64,000 bases of DNA from Myrica gale. Lineage: Eukaryota; Streptophyta; Magnoliopsida; Fagales; Myricaceae. The stretch lies in NCBI GenBank assembly GCA_963930655.1, contig OZ005612.1:4283001-4347000 (forward strand), given 5' to 3'. The position numbers and the translations under genes were made by a program. Shown in pieces: positions 40,608 through 60,243 of this stretch. The first letter of the stretch is position 1; each line of letters opens with the position of its first letter. The notes below the pieces were generated by a model, which ran no database searches, was not told the DNA's origin, and saw only the letters and a list, made by a program, of their open reading frames with translations.

Positions 40608-43600
40608 CTCCCCCTCAAGATGGAGTGTGTAAGTTATGCACACCCATCTTGTGAAGAAGGCGATGAAATTGAGTAGCTCCGAGGCCCTTCGTGAGTAAAT
40701 CAGCAAGCTGTTCATGTGAGGGAACATGTAAAGTCCGTAGCAAACCCGACTGGATCTTCTCTCGCACAATGTGACAATCGATGTCTATGTGCTTCGTTCT
40801 TTCGTGAAAAACTGGATTAGCAGCTATATGCATTGCTGCTTTATTGTCGCAAAACAAAAGAGAAGGTTGCAGATGAGTCACGGTGAGATCTGTGAGTAGG
40901 CAGGTCAACCAAGTCAATTCACAACAGGTGGAGGCCATCGACCTGTACTCTGCCTCTGCTGAAGACCGAGACACAGTCTGTTGTTTCTTCGATTTCCATG
41001 AAATGAGTGAATTCCCAAGGAACACACAAAACCCAGTAACTGACTTCCTTGTATCCGAACATGATGCCCAGTCGGCATCGCAGTAAGCTTTCAGCTGTAG
41101 CTCAGAGTCCACAGGAAAAAATAGACCCTGTCCACATGTGGCTTTCAAGTAACGCAAGACATGGTGAGCAGCATCCATGTGTGGCTGTTTAGGAGAGTCT
41201 AAGAATTGACTGAGTACCTGCATAGGATAGGCCAAGTCAGGTCTCGTGATGGTCAAATAGAGTAGTTTTCCAACTAGTCTTCGATAGGCAGTAACATCTT
41301 CAATTGGTTCCCCTTCTGATCGGCTAAGTTTGAGGTTTTGTGATATAGGACATTTCGCAGGGCGAGCTCCAAGAAAACCTGCATCAGCCAGTACCTCTAA
41401 GGCATATTTCCTTTGGCAGATGGAAATTCCTTTCGAGGATCGAGCAATTTCTAGTCCTAGGAAGAACTTCAGCACACCAAGATCTTTGAGCTTGAATTTT
41501 AAATCAAGGAGCTGTTTGAACTTGTGAATGAAACTGATATCATTTCCAGCAAGGATGATATCATCGACATAGACCAGAATGGCAGTGTATGAGCAGCCTG
41601 TGGTCTTGGTGAAAAGGGAATAATCTGCTTTTGATTGGACAAAACCTTGTGAAATGATGAAGGTAGAAAGCTTGTCAAACCACTGGCGTGATGCTTGCTT
41701 CAAGCCATAGATGGATTTGTGTAATCGACATACAAGTGGTTCTCCATGCTCCCCCTGCTGCTCATACCCAGGTGGAAGAGTCATGTAGACCTCTTCGTGT
41801 AAATCTCCATGCAAGAAGGCGTTGTTCACATCAAGTTGATGGAGATGCCAGTGTTTGGTTGCTGCAACTGCCAGAAGAGTTTTAACAGTGGCTAATTTTG
41901 CCACGGGAGAGAAGGTTTCTGTGTAATCCAATCCAGCACGCTGAGTGTAACCTCTTGCAACTAATCGGGCTTTCTTCCTTTCTTCAGTGCCATCAGCACG
42001 AAATTTTGATTTGTATACCCATTTACATGACACAGGTGTCTTATGAGGAGGCAAGGGACAAATGGACCAAGTCTTATTGCTGACTAAAGCCTGGTACTCA
42101 GCATCCATCGCAGCACACCAAGCTGGGGAAGACCGAGCCTCATGATAATGATGAGGGTCAGTGGTGGAAGAAATGGATATAGAGAAAGCACGGTGAGAAG
42201 GAGAGAGGTTATCATATGAGAGAAAAGAAGATAATGAGTGAGTAGTACCTGATCGGGGTGAAGGACCTGTCGGTTGGATGACAGATTGTGTAGAAGAAGC
42301 CTGAGATGCCAAGGAGCAATGGTAGTCTTGGAGATAGGTAGGAGGTCTCCTAGGTCGAGAGGGACGACGAGGAAGAGGAGGTGGAGAAACATATGATGGA
42401 GCAAGCTGAGAAGGTAGGTCAGAAATTTCATGAGGTGGTGATGAAGATGGAGCAGGAGATGTAACAGAGGATGAAGGTGGAATGGTAGATGTAGAAGGAG
42501 CAGAAGGTCGAGAGAAAAGAGGAGAAACTTCAGTAATGGGAAGAGGACAGAAAAGATGATCATTGGCAGATGGCAAAGGAGAGACACAGGGAGGTGATGA
42601 AGTGTCATGGAAAGGAAAAATGGACTCGTGAAAAACAACATCACGAGAAATAAAGAATTGTTTTGTGGCTAAGTCATATAACCGATATGCTTTCATTCCT
42701 GGTGGGTATCCAACAAAAATGCAAGCTCGGGCACGGGGATCAAACTTAGATCTAGCACGATGTAGAGTGGAAGCGTAGCATAGACACCCAAAAAACTCGA
42801 AGGTGAGAGTAGGAAGGCTGTGTGGAAAAGAGTACTTCATAAGGAGATCTGTTTGAGAGATAGGGAGAAGGTGTTCTGTTTATGATGTATGCAGCAGTTA
42901 AAACACATTCCCCCCAAAAACTTAGAGGAAGATTTGCTTGGAATCGTAATGCCCGTGCCACATTAAGGAGATGCTGGTGTTTACGCTCCACAACACCATT
43001 TTGTTGTGGAGTTTCAACACAACTAAGTTGATGAACAATTCCCTTTGAAGCATAAAAATCTGGTATGTTGAATTCGAGGCCATTATCAGAACGTATGCAC
43101 TTGATCTTGGTTGAGAATTGGGTGTCAATTAGATGATAGAAATGTTGAAGAAGAGTTTGTGTTTGAGACTTGGAGTGCATGAGGTAAACCCATGTGATTT
43201 TGCTAAAATCATCAACGATGGTAAGGAAATACCGTGAACCATCATTAGAAACAGTGGAGAAGGGGCCCCAAATATCACAGTGTATTAAATCAAATATTGA
43301 AGTGGAATTGCTGGTGGACAAAGAAAAAGACAAGCGATGCTGCTTGGCAAGAGGACAGACATCACAGTGATTGCTTTGAGTAATATGAATGTCAGGTACA
43401 TTTTTTGATAGAAAACTAAGTCTAGGAAATGAGAGATGTCCAAGTCGTCGATGCCAGAGATCAAAAACTTGGTCAGTGGTGGCAACTAGAGCTGTGGGAA
43501 GTGGTGGATTAGGCTGGACAGCATCTGTGTGGAAGTGATAAAGGCCATGTTCAAGCTTCCCCACTCCAATCGTCATCCATGTAGACAGGTCCTGTATGAA

Positions 43601-45041
43601 ACATGATTGAGAAAGAAAAATCAGGCAATAGTTGTGTTCTTGGATGAGTTTGCTAGCTGATATCAGATTAAACGAAAAACTTGGCACACAGAGTACTTCT
43701 GTTAAGATGAGTGAGTCTGAGAGAATCACAGTCCCCATGTGAGTGACTGGAACCCGAACTCCAGTAGGAAGAGTCACAGTAGCATTTACAGATCTTGTTA
43801 CTGTGGACAAATGTGACAGAGAGCATACCATGTGATCGGTTGCTCCTGTGTCTAGAATCCAAGAAATTGAGTGATGTTTACCTAAGAAGGTAGAGGTGGA
43901 AGGATGAGATGAACTAGCACTTTGCAACTGTAAATTTCCCACCTGATTCACGGATGATTGACCTCCTGAGAATTTCTGCAACTGGGGTTTCAGCATGGTA
44001 AGAATTTTCTGGCACTGATCTGGTGTTATACTGAGTTGAGAAAAATCTGGCAGCACAGTTGAAGGATTGGCAGTGACTTGGTTCACGGCAGATTGTGAAT
44101 TCCTGTTCTTAGTGAATGTGAACCCTGGTGGAAACCCATGAAGCCTATAGCATTTGTCTTGAGTGTGACCAATCTTTCCACAGTGGCTGCATATAAGTTT
44201 TTCTTTCCTGTTGGTCTGCCCATACTGCCTCTGGTTTGGTCTATACACAGCATTTGCAATTGAAACATTATTTTCAAGGTCTTGTGAAGATGACTGATCA
44301 ACATTGGAATATCCATGTGATAATTTGCTGGTAAAAGCCACAGAGTTGTGACTTTGTGACAGAGCAGATACCTCTCTCTGTCGTTCTTCTTGTAAGACAA
44401 GAGAGAAAACTCTGTTAACGGATGGTAAAGGGTCCATGAGAAGGATCTGCCCTCGTGTAGAAGAATATGAGTCATCAAGACCCATGAGGAACTGCATTAC
44501 ATGTTCTTCAGATTGATAAATATTGTTCTGCTGAGGTCTGAAATTAGCTAGCTCCTCCCAAAGTCCCTTCAATCTGGTGTAGTAAGAAATCACAGAACCA
44601 TGGTTTTGTGAGAGTGATGAGATGGTTTTCTGAATCTGATAGATCCTGGGACCATTACTCTGGCTGAATCTCTCCTTCAGATCAATCCAAATCTGCCGTG
44701 ATGTGCTCATATAAAGAACACTGGTGCTCATTTCTTTTGGAATTGAATTGAGGATCCAGGCAGACACCACCATGTTGCATCTTCGCCAAGCTGAGTGCCT
44801 AGGATCTGTCGCTGGAATTTCAGGGATTGTGCCATCAACAAAACCTTCTTTGTTCTTGACACTAAGGGCCATAATCATGGACCTACTCCAGCTGGAGTAA
44901 TTTTCTTCATTCAGAATGAGGGAAACAAGTTGCAGACCAGTGTTGTCTCCATGATGAAGATAAAAAGGACTTGCTGGATTATCAGCAACATTGGCAATGG
45001 TTCTATCAGTATCGGTAGTCATAACTACTGCTCTGATACCA

Positions 45042-45310
45042 TGAAGAAAAAATGAAAAAACAAGAACGAACAGAGAATTTGTGAAGCTCACTCTTGTGAG
45101 AAAAATAATCTCTGATTACTTACATACTACTCAGACGAGGAACGTCTTATACAGGGAGCAGTAACCGAAAAGAAAGAGAAAAAGACTAACTAACTTACAC
45201 GTGTAAAGAATCTATAGGAAGAGAGAAATAGAATACAGAGCTACGTAACAGCCTACGTAACAAACTCTGCAGCTGTGTAATAAACCCAGTAACAAACCCA
45301 AATTCTAACA
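45042..45310 (-). repeat. 5' LTR of the Copia element
   Basis: The same 269-bp sequence as the other LTR, directly beside the primer-binding site. It would hold the element's promoter. Confidence 0.9.
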
Positions 45311-45531
45311 GATATTATATGCCGATCCAAATACGAGTTACAGGATTGTCTTCCATTGAAAAAATAAATTAAATTGAAAAATTGCTCGAATGGATCATCG
45401 TCCAGCAGGAGTTAATTTAGCATATATATGATATTATTGATGTCAATCATGGCTAAACAAGCAATATTGACAACGCTTGTAATGATGTATTATTTGGCAT
45501 GGAACTGAACAATATCTATGTTCATCTCTAG
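45311..45531. other. Proximal 3' flank of TPS copy E
   Basis: The reverse complement matches 29026-29260. It holds the likely transcript end of E, interrupted about 220 bases beyond the stop by the Copia element. Confidence 0.65.
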
Positions 45532-48744
<3,213 letters not shown>

Positions 48745-48820
48745 TGAGAAAGGCCTCTAGCTAGTCATGAAGCTTACTTTTGTTTTCTGGATCGAATGGT
48801 TCACTTAGGGACATGTCTTC

Positions 48821-48830
48821 CTATTTATAT
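48821..48830 (-). promoter_or_regulatory. TATA box of TPS copy E
   Basis: ATATAAATAG on the minus strand, about 80 bases upstream of the ATG. Confidence 0.65.
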
Positions 48831-48844
48831 CCGTTGGGAGGCTG

Positions 48845-49218
48845 CCATCCTTGTGAGAAAGGTGTTAATATGTTTTGAATTTGGACTGAGGAGCATCAAG
48901 TACCATGCACCACACCGACAAAAGTCTACCGAGTGTTAGACTTGGTTAAAATCCATGGCAATTGTCGCGAGGCGTACGTATAGTTAGTGCATGGTTTGTG
49001 GGTACATATAAGACCTTCAAATACTTCACTAATCATATCCAATTTAAGTGAGTTCGATTTCAATGCTTCTAGGTAATCGGTGGAAGTGAGATCTAAAGAG
49101 CGCGAGAGTCATGCATGATGCATCCATATCCAATTAGGGGAGTTAGCCGGCGGGGCTAACTATAGTTGCTAGGATAGCTCCCTAGTGGGTCACGTCATGG
49201 CTATCGTTAAATCCCTGC
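48845..49218. other. 5' flank of copy E
   Basis: No gene or transposon is seen. The first 100 bases resemble the 5' flank of copy C (GTGTTAAT, then GGAGCATCAAGTACCATGCAC). Confidence 0.5.
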
Positions 49219-50081
49219 AATTATATACGCAGGATAAGATATTTAAATGTATACTATATAATATATCTAAATAATAGGGGCACCACTCAGCATCTACTTA
49301 ATGGAGTGCATCGGGTTCACTCCATGATGTATATGTCTGCCCGATGGACCCGGCAGACATCAAAGTCAAAAATTGGAAAGGCTAGTCAAATAAATATCAA
49401 TCCTATAGGCTTCATTTCCTAAGATGGGGAGCATTGAGTTTAATACCTTATCGTCTCCAACAGCAGTCTACGTACCCTCTAGGCGGCGGGTAGGCGTGCA
49501 CTACAACAAATTATAAGGTCTCCAAATTATGGTAAAAATTGAATTTATCCTAAACTTTGTTTCACGGTTTGGTAGTTCTGCCTTTGGAGAAGACTCAATC
49601 CTTTCTAACATTCCTCCAATATCTACATGCTGCGCGAATATCCAATCCTTACGTCTAATTGGGTTAGCCGCAAGAAGAATAGGGCTGGCTCACCGACATG
49701 CCGACTGTGTAAATGGGCCGTGGAAGAAGATCCAGTTGGCTTTCCAGATATATACTCTATCCCACCGAATATTTTGTATTGTGAGATTGGTTCCTATTGA
49801 AAGTTGTATCATGCATACTTTATCCGATCGAATTAAAAAAAAAACAGTACAAAGTGCTGCCTTAACAAGCCTAACTTTGTTCCTTCCTTTCTAATAAGAT
49901 TTTCCTGGGGTTGGTATGTTCATACCAGCACTTTCAAGGTCCAATTGGTGCGAGGAGTCACCAGATCATGCTTTGCCAAAAGTGGCAAAGAAAGTACTGC
50001 TATAAATTACTGTCAAGTAGTACTATAAATTAGTATTCCTTATGAAACTCAAATTAGGTATACGTAGCCTGATTTGCATAC
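49219..50081. other. Repeated flank block, copy of 11800-12610
   Basis: Collinear with 11800-12610. It contains CACTACAACAAATTATAAGG at 49498, a possible CACTA terminus. A plus-strand frame of 121 codons at 49529 has no recognisable domain. Confidence 0.6.
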
Positions 50082-50192
50082 CGTAGTGGTACCAAGATCA
50101 TCTGCTAGTCGTACGATCATTGATGACAAGTTAGCGGACTATGTTCGGGTACTCTTCCCAACAATCTAAGGCTTCCGGTGTTATTTCATTTA
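50082..50192 (-). pseudogene. TPS exon 6 remnant next to a shortened MITE
   Basis: The end of exon 6 with its GTATGC donor is kept. The match stops at TTTCATTTA, the same site where a MITE entered exon 6 at 12721. The other half of the exon is absent. Confidence 0.8.
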
Positions 50193-50380
50193 GACTTAAT
50201 TACCTTACAGGTCCTTGTGGTATCCGACTTTTACAAAATAGTCCATGTGGTATGACTTTCAACAAAATGATCATTGTGGTATATTTTTGAGACAAATTAG
50301 TCCCTGTGGTATGACTTTCAACAAAATAATCCATGTGGTATAGTTTTGTGACAAATTAGTCCCTCCGTCCAAAACTATAC
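50193..50380. mobile_element. Shortened Mutator-like MITE
   Basis: It starts GACTTAATTACCTTACAGG and follows the left arm of the element at 12730. It then breaks off and joins the 3' flank of copy D at AATATTCGCATCG. Confidence 0.75.
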
Positions 50381-50807
50381 AATATTCGCATCGATTGGTA
50401 AAAAGCGAGCATCGTAGACTGTTAGACACATGCACCGTTATAAGGTGAATTTCGATATTACAACAAATAATTAAACAAGAAAAATTGAGAATTTAATTCA
50501 TTAATCACTTTTTAGTAGACAATTGGTATTTGATAAGAATCTGATTTTCAGAATAATATATAAGAAAGAAAAAGTTGATGTTTTTCAATAATTTATTGGA
50601 TTTTGGAGCTTAATATATATGTGTCTATAATAATGACGTACTAGCTAGCCCAATGAACTAAAATGTAAATGGACATGGTGTCCACTTGCATACAGCTAGC
50701 ATAGCCGTTGGATGAACGAGTTATTATTATGATCACGATACATGTTATTCCACGGAGATATTGTGCCTCTCAGTACTCCTGCAGTACTGTAGATGACCTA
50801 TTAATCT
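50381..50807. other. 3' flank of TPS copy D
   Basis: Near-identical to the B and C flanks and also has the empty ACAAC site. No gene is seen. Confidence 0.6.
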
Positions 50808-53275
<2,468 letters not shown>

Positions 53276-53360
53276 ATTTGAGAAAAGGCCTTTCACAAAG
53301 CTTGCTAAATGGTTTCCGGACTGAAGACCTTACTTGGGAACATATGTTTCCGATATATGT

Positions 53361-53370
53361 ATTTATATAT
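53361..53370 (-). promoter_or_regulatory. TATA box of TPS copy D
   Basis: ATATATAAAT on the minus strand, about 90 bases upstream of the ATG and in the same context as in copy B. Confidence 0.6.
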
Positions 53371-53541
53371 GCCTCTTGGGAGTGATCTGTCATAGTCAGT
53401 CATAGTATCATCCACTCAGTAAAATGCAAATCTTGCATGCGTAGATCGCATGACCCATATGAAGATTTCATTAAACTGAGTCGACAATTCATTAGTAGAT
53501 AGCATGGCCCATATCGTTCCCGCGTGTTAAGCACTTTTATC

Positions 53542-54654
53542 TCGGGGTGTGCATCGAATTTTTCGGATTCGGAAATGGTATATCCGAATCCGAAAAATTC
53601 GGATACCGGATTTACTATCCGAAATCCGAATCCAAGCACCTGCTATCCGGCGAATTCGGATTTCGGGTCGATTTCGGATTTGGGCCTGACGAAATAAGAC
53701 CTTTTTGCTGTGTAACGGGCCTTCTTTAAATTTTTTTGCAGTGCTTTAGGGCAATCCGAATTGAACCTTAAGCCTAAGGTGTTATTTCATTTGGGCTTTT
53801 TTTGCCGCTGTTATGTTAAGTGTGTTTTGTTTTGAGACAATGCTTTCTTTGCAGAAATTGTCATGTAAAAAAATAAAAAAAAAACATTTTAACAACTATA
53901 TATCTAATATAAATTCACTTCCATACATCATAATTCATACATGTATACGGATCACATATTAATCAAACAAAAAAATACACTTCCACACTTCTAAACTAAT
54001 TAACAGAAATAACAAAATATAACAAATAAAAAAAACATATACACTTCCATACTTGTAAATTAAATAACAAGATATAACAAATAAAGACAAATACTTCCAC
54101 ACTTCTAAATTATAATTAATAGAAATAGCTAAATACAACAATTAAAAACATTATATAATACGAGAGACGAAGAGAGAGAGAGAGATCTGGAGGAACTCGC
54201 GAACTCGAAAGGGTGCAGTGTAGGCGTGCAGCGACTGGCAACTGGCGACTGAGGGGGTGTGCGGGTGCGGCGACTGGCGACTGGCCAGCCGACGACACCT
54301 GACAGCTCACGGTTAGGTTAGGATTTTTCTAGAGGAAGGGGGAAATCGGGGAATGGCCGAATGGAGGGGACTGGGGAGGGGCAGGGCTGAAATCGTGAGT
54401 GATATGGGGGTGGGGCAGAGCTGAAATCGCGAGTGATATGGGAGAGGGGCAGGGCTGAAACACGCATTTTACTAAGGTCAAAACGCACGTTTCAGCTATT
54501 CGGTGATTCGGGTCGGGTCGGATGGAAACAGATTTTAATCCGGATATCCGACTCTGACCCTAACGTTTGCTTTTTTATAAACACTATCCGAATCCGACTC
54601 AACCCGACCCGATTGGGTCGAGCATTCGGACCGGACATTTTTTGCACATCCCTA
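53542..54654. mobile_element. Non-autonomous hAT element upstream of copy D, 1.1 kb
   Basis: The ends are TCGGGGTGTGCA and TGCACATCCCTA, with a perfect 8-bp duplication CTTTTATC (53534-53541 and 54655-54662). It sits at the same site as the 2.3-kb copy upstream of B but lacks about 1.2 kb of its interior (B 18889-20115). It has no coding capacity. Confidence 0.88.
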
Positions 54655-54662
54655 CTTTTATC

Positions 54663-55711
54663 TCTTCCACTTTGGGTACATACACGTGGAAAAACCCAAC
54701 ATTATGATAAACGTGGTTAATTCGACCCATTAACGGACGAATGATGCGACTTAATTTATTCATCTTTCTAGGAAATGGAGAGAAGGAACCAAATATATGA
54801 GCGAGCTGATGAGAGAAACAAGAACCCGAAAATTGTGGTCTAGGTGGATGATATAAAAACTCTTAATAAAACTACATAGGAAAACACCGATCGATATCGT
54901 TTCCGTGTGTGAAACATGTACATTTATCTCTTCCTCTTTGGGTAAGTCCACGTGACAGAATCCAACCTTCTGATAAACATGCATGGCTACAGCGGATGAA
55001 TGATGTCACTTGGATAGATTATCTTCTAGAAAATGCAGAGAAGGAATGAGCGAGCTAATTAGAGAAAGAAGAACACGGAAATTAACCTGCTGGTTTGCCT
55101 AGAGGCCTACATCCATGACATAGAAAATCCAATAAACTAATAATTTCTTTGATTTGATCGATCTATTTGGGACCGGGCCGGGTTGGGGTGGGGGCTGGGG
55201 GACAGCTTTATTGTTAATGAATTATGCTTACTATATGCAGAAATAAGAATTTATCCAAAAAGCTAGTGTCAGAGTCGCTATCAGAGTGGGTAGATATAGG
55301 AAGAATCCAAGAAAGCTCAAGAAAAAAGTCAGCTATCAGAGTGGGTAGATATAGGAAGAATCCAAGAAAGCTCAAGAAAAAGACCTGATCTTCATGATCT
55401 TCCACCATCCAATCTAAATCAAGTTCGGTGGATCAAGCATTCCTAGCTATAGTTGATTGTTAGATCGGAAATATGAAAAAGTAGTATTGAGCAAGATCTG
55501 TGAATGATTGGATTCAAGTATCTGTACAACAGCATAGTTGCTTGTCTCTCTAGAATTTTAAAAAAATCCACATTAAGCCATTCCTTCACCATCGTTTCCG
55601 GTGGCTGGAGGAGTGCCGGCTTCTTCCGCCACCTATCCCATTCCAGCACTACTCTTCTTTGGGTACGGATTCCCTCCGAAGGAGGGAATTCCGAAGATAT
55701 CCAAAGGGACG
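54663..55711. other. Distal 5' flank of copy D
   Basis: Matches the flank of B, and A near 3640-4064. GTGGGTAGATATAGGAAGAA is duplicated at about 55287 and 55341. It runs straight across the point where the B block has the 1.2-kb LTR-like insertion. No gene is seen. Confidence 0.6.
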
Positions 55712-56506
55712 TACATCCTTTTAACACTCTAATCTAACGGTTCTAATTCAATATTTTAAAGATATATATCAAATGTGACGGCTTGGCGGCTCCACTTCCC
55801 CCAAAATTTCTTTTCTGCGTGAGAGCCAAATTTCCTCTTCCTCCTTGCGTCGTTATATCCGCTTTCTTCCTCGTTCCCAATTTTCTCAGAAAAGTCTCAC
55901 TCCCCAATTGTCAAGGCTCTCTCTCGCTCCTTTCTTCCCCGGAATCTGGAATTCTTCATAAACTGTAATTATTGATTAATCTTCATTTTTTTTCTCTGCA
56001 AATCTTGATTGTTTCTTTATACTGGGTATTCTTTTGGTCTGATTAATAATAGAAAATTCATTGTGAGTCACCACTACAGACGGCAACATGCAGAAGAAAA
56101 TAATACGGCATGGCCCACAAAACTTATCCTCATTCATGAAGCAGTGAAATCCACCACCACAATTTGTGGTGCTCTTTTCCCTTCTGGAGTTGCTCCGTCC
56201 AAGCCTTGACAGTGAGGCAGCTAATCACTTGGCCCTCTTCCGCCATTTTCTCTCTGATTCTTTCCTTTCTTATGCTTTCTCAGAAGATCCTCAGAAGCAG
56301 CACTTAAGTTAACAAAATGTAAAGAACTCAGAGTTAGGGGCAGAAATAAAATATACAGAGAAAAAAAAAATCTTTGATTTCGGAAACACGTGTTAAGGAG
56401 CTCATTTGAGAGCTGAAATATTCGCATCGGTAAAAAGGGAGGGAGCTAGTGCCGTAGAGTACTGTTAGGCGACACACGCTTATAAGGTGAATTTCGATAT
56501 TGCAAC
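55712..56506. other. Repeated segment of unknown nature, D block
   Basis: Second copy of 22515-23313 with only scattered differences. The C/T-rich leader-like part and the short frame with NNTAWPTKLIL are kept. Confidence 0.5.
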
Positions 56507-57499
56507 TGATGGTACCGAAAATCACCTCCGTGCTCGGAAGCCAACTCTGAGTTGTGATCAGGGAACGACTGAGTTGAGACATATGGGACACAGTTCCACT
56601 CTTGGCGATCTCCATGGCGGTCTGTTTTTGTTCGAGCAACCGTATTTATTCGACCATCTGTTCAAGGAGGAGGTTATTCGATCCTCTGCTGTGGGTCGGC
56701 CGAGAATTTGGTCTGGTGCACGATAAGGAGACCGGTCGAGTTTCATCTGAGCCTTAAGGTGGAATTGCCGAAGCATGAGACCCAGGTGAGGATGGAGGTG
56801 GAGGTGGAGGGGGTGGAGCCCATTCCTCCAGTTTGCAGGCTAGGTTTTCCAAGTCCTTGGCCTTGGCGGCCGTATTCGCCTCGTTCCTAGCCAAGGCGGT
56901 TAGCAGGGCGTCAGCTATGGGAGGTGAGTCGACAATCACCCCAGGTTGGACGATGTCGTTTTGGTCTTTTGGATCGGACGCCATTGGAGCGTAAGAACTA
57001 AAAGCAAATGTGAAGGTGGCTTTTTTCGAGAATTCCCACATACGGCGCCAACTGATGGTACCAAAAATCACCATCATGCTCGGAAGCCAAATGAACCTGC
57101 AATAATCATCGAGGGGGTGGCCTCGGATCAAGTCTCCAACGACCAAGTTAGTGTTTAGAGAAAGAGTTTTGTATTACATAGGTAAAACTTAGAACTTATG
57201 AAGGAGAATACTTGGTTATTTATATTAGGAGGTAGTAGAGTCTCAAAAGGAGTCTAACAGTCTATGCTTTAGGACTCCTATGCCGAGGTGCCTCTGAAGG
57301 AGTTAGGCTATAGAGTTATATTAGGAGAGCGCCATCGGCCATTCAAATTAAATATTCATGAGGAGTATTTGGATGGTCAGGTCTCCATGTAAGAGCGTAA
57401 GCCAGACTAAGACGCGCGGTCTGCTACTTGGGGTTATCAACCGGCTAATCCGCCCGAGCCCAAGTGGTCTAGTTGGACAGAGTATTTCATTGCCCATCA
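56507..57499 (-). mobile_element. Short non-autonomous LTR element, D block
   Basis: Counterpart of 23314-24304 at the same site, with the same terminal repeat and primer-binding-like TTGGCGCCGTATGTGG. It is broken and shares its insertion site with the B block. Confidence 0.7.
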
Positions 57500-57929
57500 A
57501 AAACAAATAATTAAACGAGAAAATTTGAGAATTTCATTAATTAAACATTTTCAGCAGAGAATTGGTATTTGATAAGAATCAGATTTTCAGGAGAGAAAAT
57601 AATTGATGTTGTTATTCGATAATTTACTAGATTTTGGAGCTTAATATATATGTTTGATGGCGTACGTACGTACTAGAAACCTAGCCGATGAAATCCAATG
57701 TAAAAGGGCAAGGTGTCCACCGTGTATACAGCATATATAGCCGTCTATCGATGAACGAATTATTATTATTATCAGGATACATGTGATTCTGCTATGAGGG
57801 AAATTTGTAAAACCTAATTAGGACTGAAAGATATCACAGATGTTGTGCCTTTTATGACTACTGCAGTACTGTATATAGGGTGACCTATTAATTGAACTTT
57901 ATTCAGTACTGTAGGTGACCTATTAATAT
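57500..57929. other. TPS 3' flank
   Basis: Counterpart of 24305-24734; no gene. Confidence 0.6.
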
Positions 57930-59459
<1,530 letters not shown>

Positions 59460-59484
59460 ATATATGTTACTTTTTATTTTATTG

Positions 59485-60096
59485 TTGATGCAAGGGGATT
59501 CGAGTCAGACGAAGCTGAGCTGTCATATTATGCATTGATGGTGCTAAATTACCTAGAGCGGGCAGATTAGCGTAAGGATGACAAGAAATTGTGATCTAGC
59601 CTAATTGGGTCAGTTTCCGTGCACGTGTCGGTTTTTTGGTCATAACTTTGGCTACAAGTGTCTGATTCGTGCTCGTGACCCCAATTCGGAAATCTCTTTT
59701 CGGCGCGCACATCATAGCCACCAAGCTACCTCGTTTCGAGCCCTAAATCCTTTATTTCCCTTTCAAATCCCTATTTTTAGTTAATTTTTGCTATTTATGG
59801 TAATCATTATCGATTAGGAAGTAATTTTGAACCAGATTTGGGCCAGATTTTTGTCAATCTATTAATTTCTTTCCGTATTTCATTTTGGTAAGACTTTTAG
59901 GGTTTTGCTATTTTTGGTAAAATCCTATTAAGGTTCGGTTTTAGCTATATTAACCTGGCCTGTAGGTTGTTTTTTATTATTCCTGAATATTGATAATTTT
60001 ATTGAATCCCAGAGTTTTCTCTGAGAATTCTCTATTTTCCTTGCAAATTGCCTATTGAACTAGCCTATAGAATAATCTCTATTCTGTTTGGCGTCA
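59485..60096. mobile_element. Second solo-LTR-like insertion, D block
   Basis: Counterpart of 26297-26908, also bounded by ATTG. Confidence 0.6.
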
Positions 60097-60165
60097 ATTG
60101 TCAAATAGCTATAAAGTATTCCCGATGAAACTCAAATTTGGTATAAGTAGCGTGATTTTGCATAC

Positions 60166-60197
60166 CGTAGTGGTACCAAGATCATCTGCTAGTCGTA
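60166..60197 (-). pseudogene. Last 32 bases of TPS exon 6 (remnant H)
   Basis: Same fragment and same abrupt junction to an inverted exon 7 as at 26978-27009. Confidence 0.8.
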
Positions 60198-60243
60198 GAG
60201 GTGATGTTCCCAAATCGATACAGTGTTATATGAACGAAACTGG

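Larger units (their letters stand above)
40339..45310 (-). mobile_element. Young Copia LTR retrotransposon in the E 3' flank
   Basis: The element is about 5.0 kb, on the minus strand, with TG...CA LTRs of 269 bp that are identical by eye. It has the 5-bp target duplication GATAT. A primer-binding site matching initiator-Met tRNA (TGGTATCAGAGC) lies inside the 5' LTR near 45030, and a polypurine tract (TTGAGGGGGAG) lies at the other end. Parts in order: gag with a CCHC knuckle ([14 protein letters not shown]), protease, integrase (GKAG-type core with [19 protein letters not shown]), reverse transcriptase (VYVDDIILAG) and RNase H. It looks nearly whole, with about one break, and its age must be very low. 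It is a fossil in the sense that activity is not shown. Confidence 0.92.

Noticed and set aside
42084-42644. Minus-strand Leu-rich frame of 186 codons
   Set aside because: It overlaps the Copia polyprotein in another frame, and its composition follows from that overlap.
49529-49894. Plus-strand frame of 121 codons
   Set aside because: No domain is recognised. The related copies at 12080 and 30110 do not keep the same frame, so it is probably chance.
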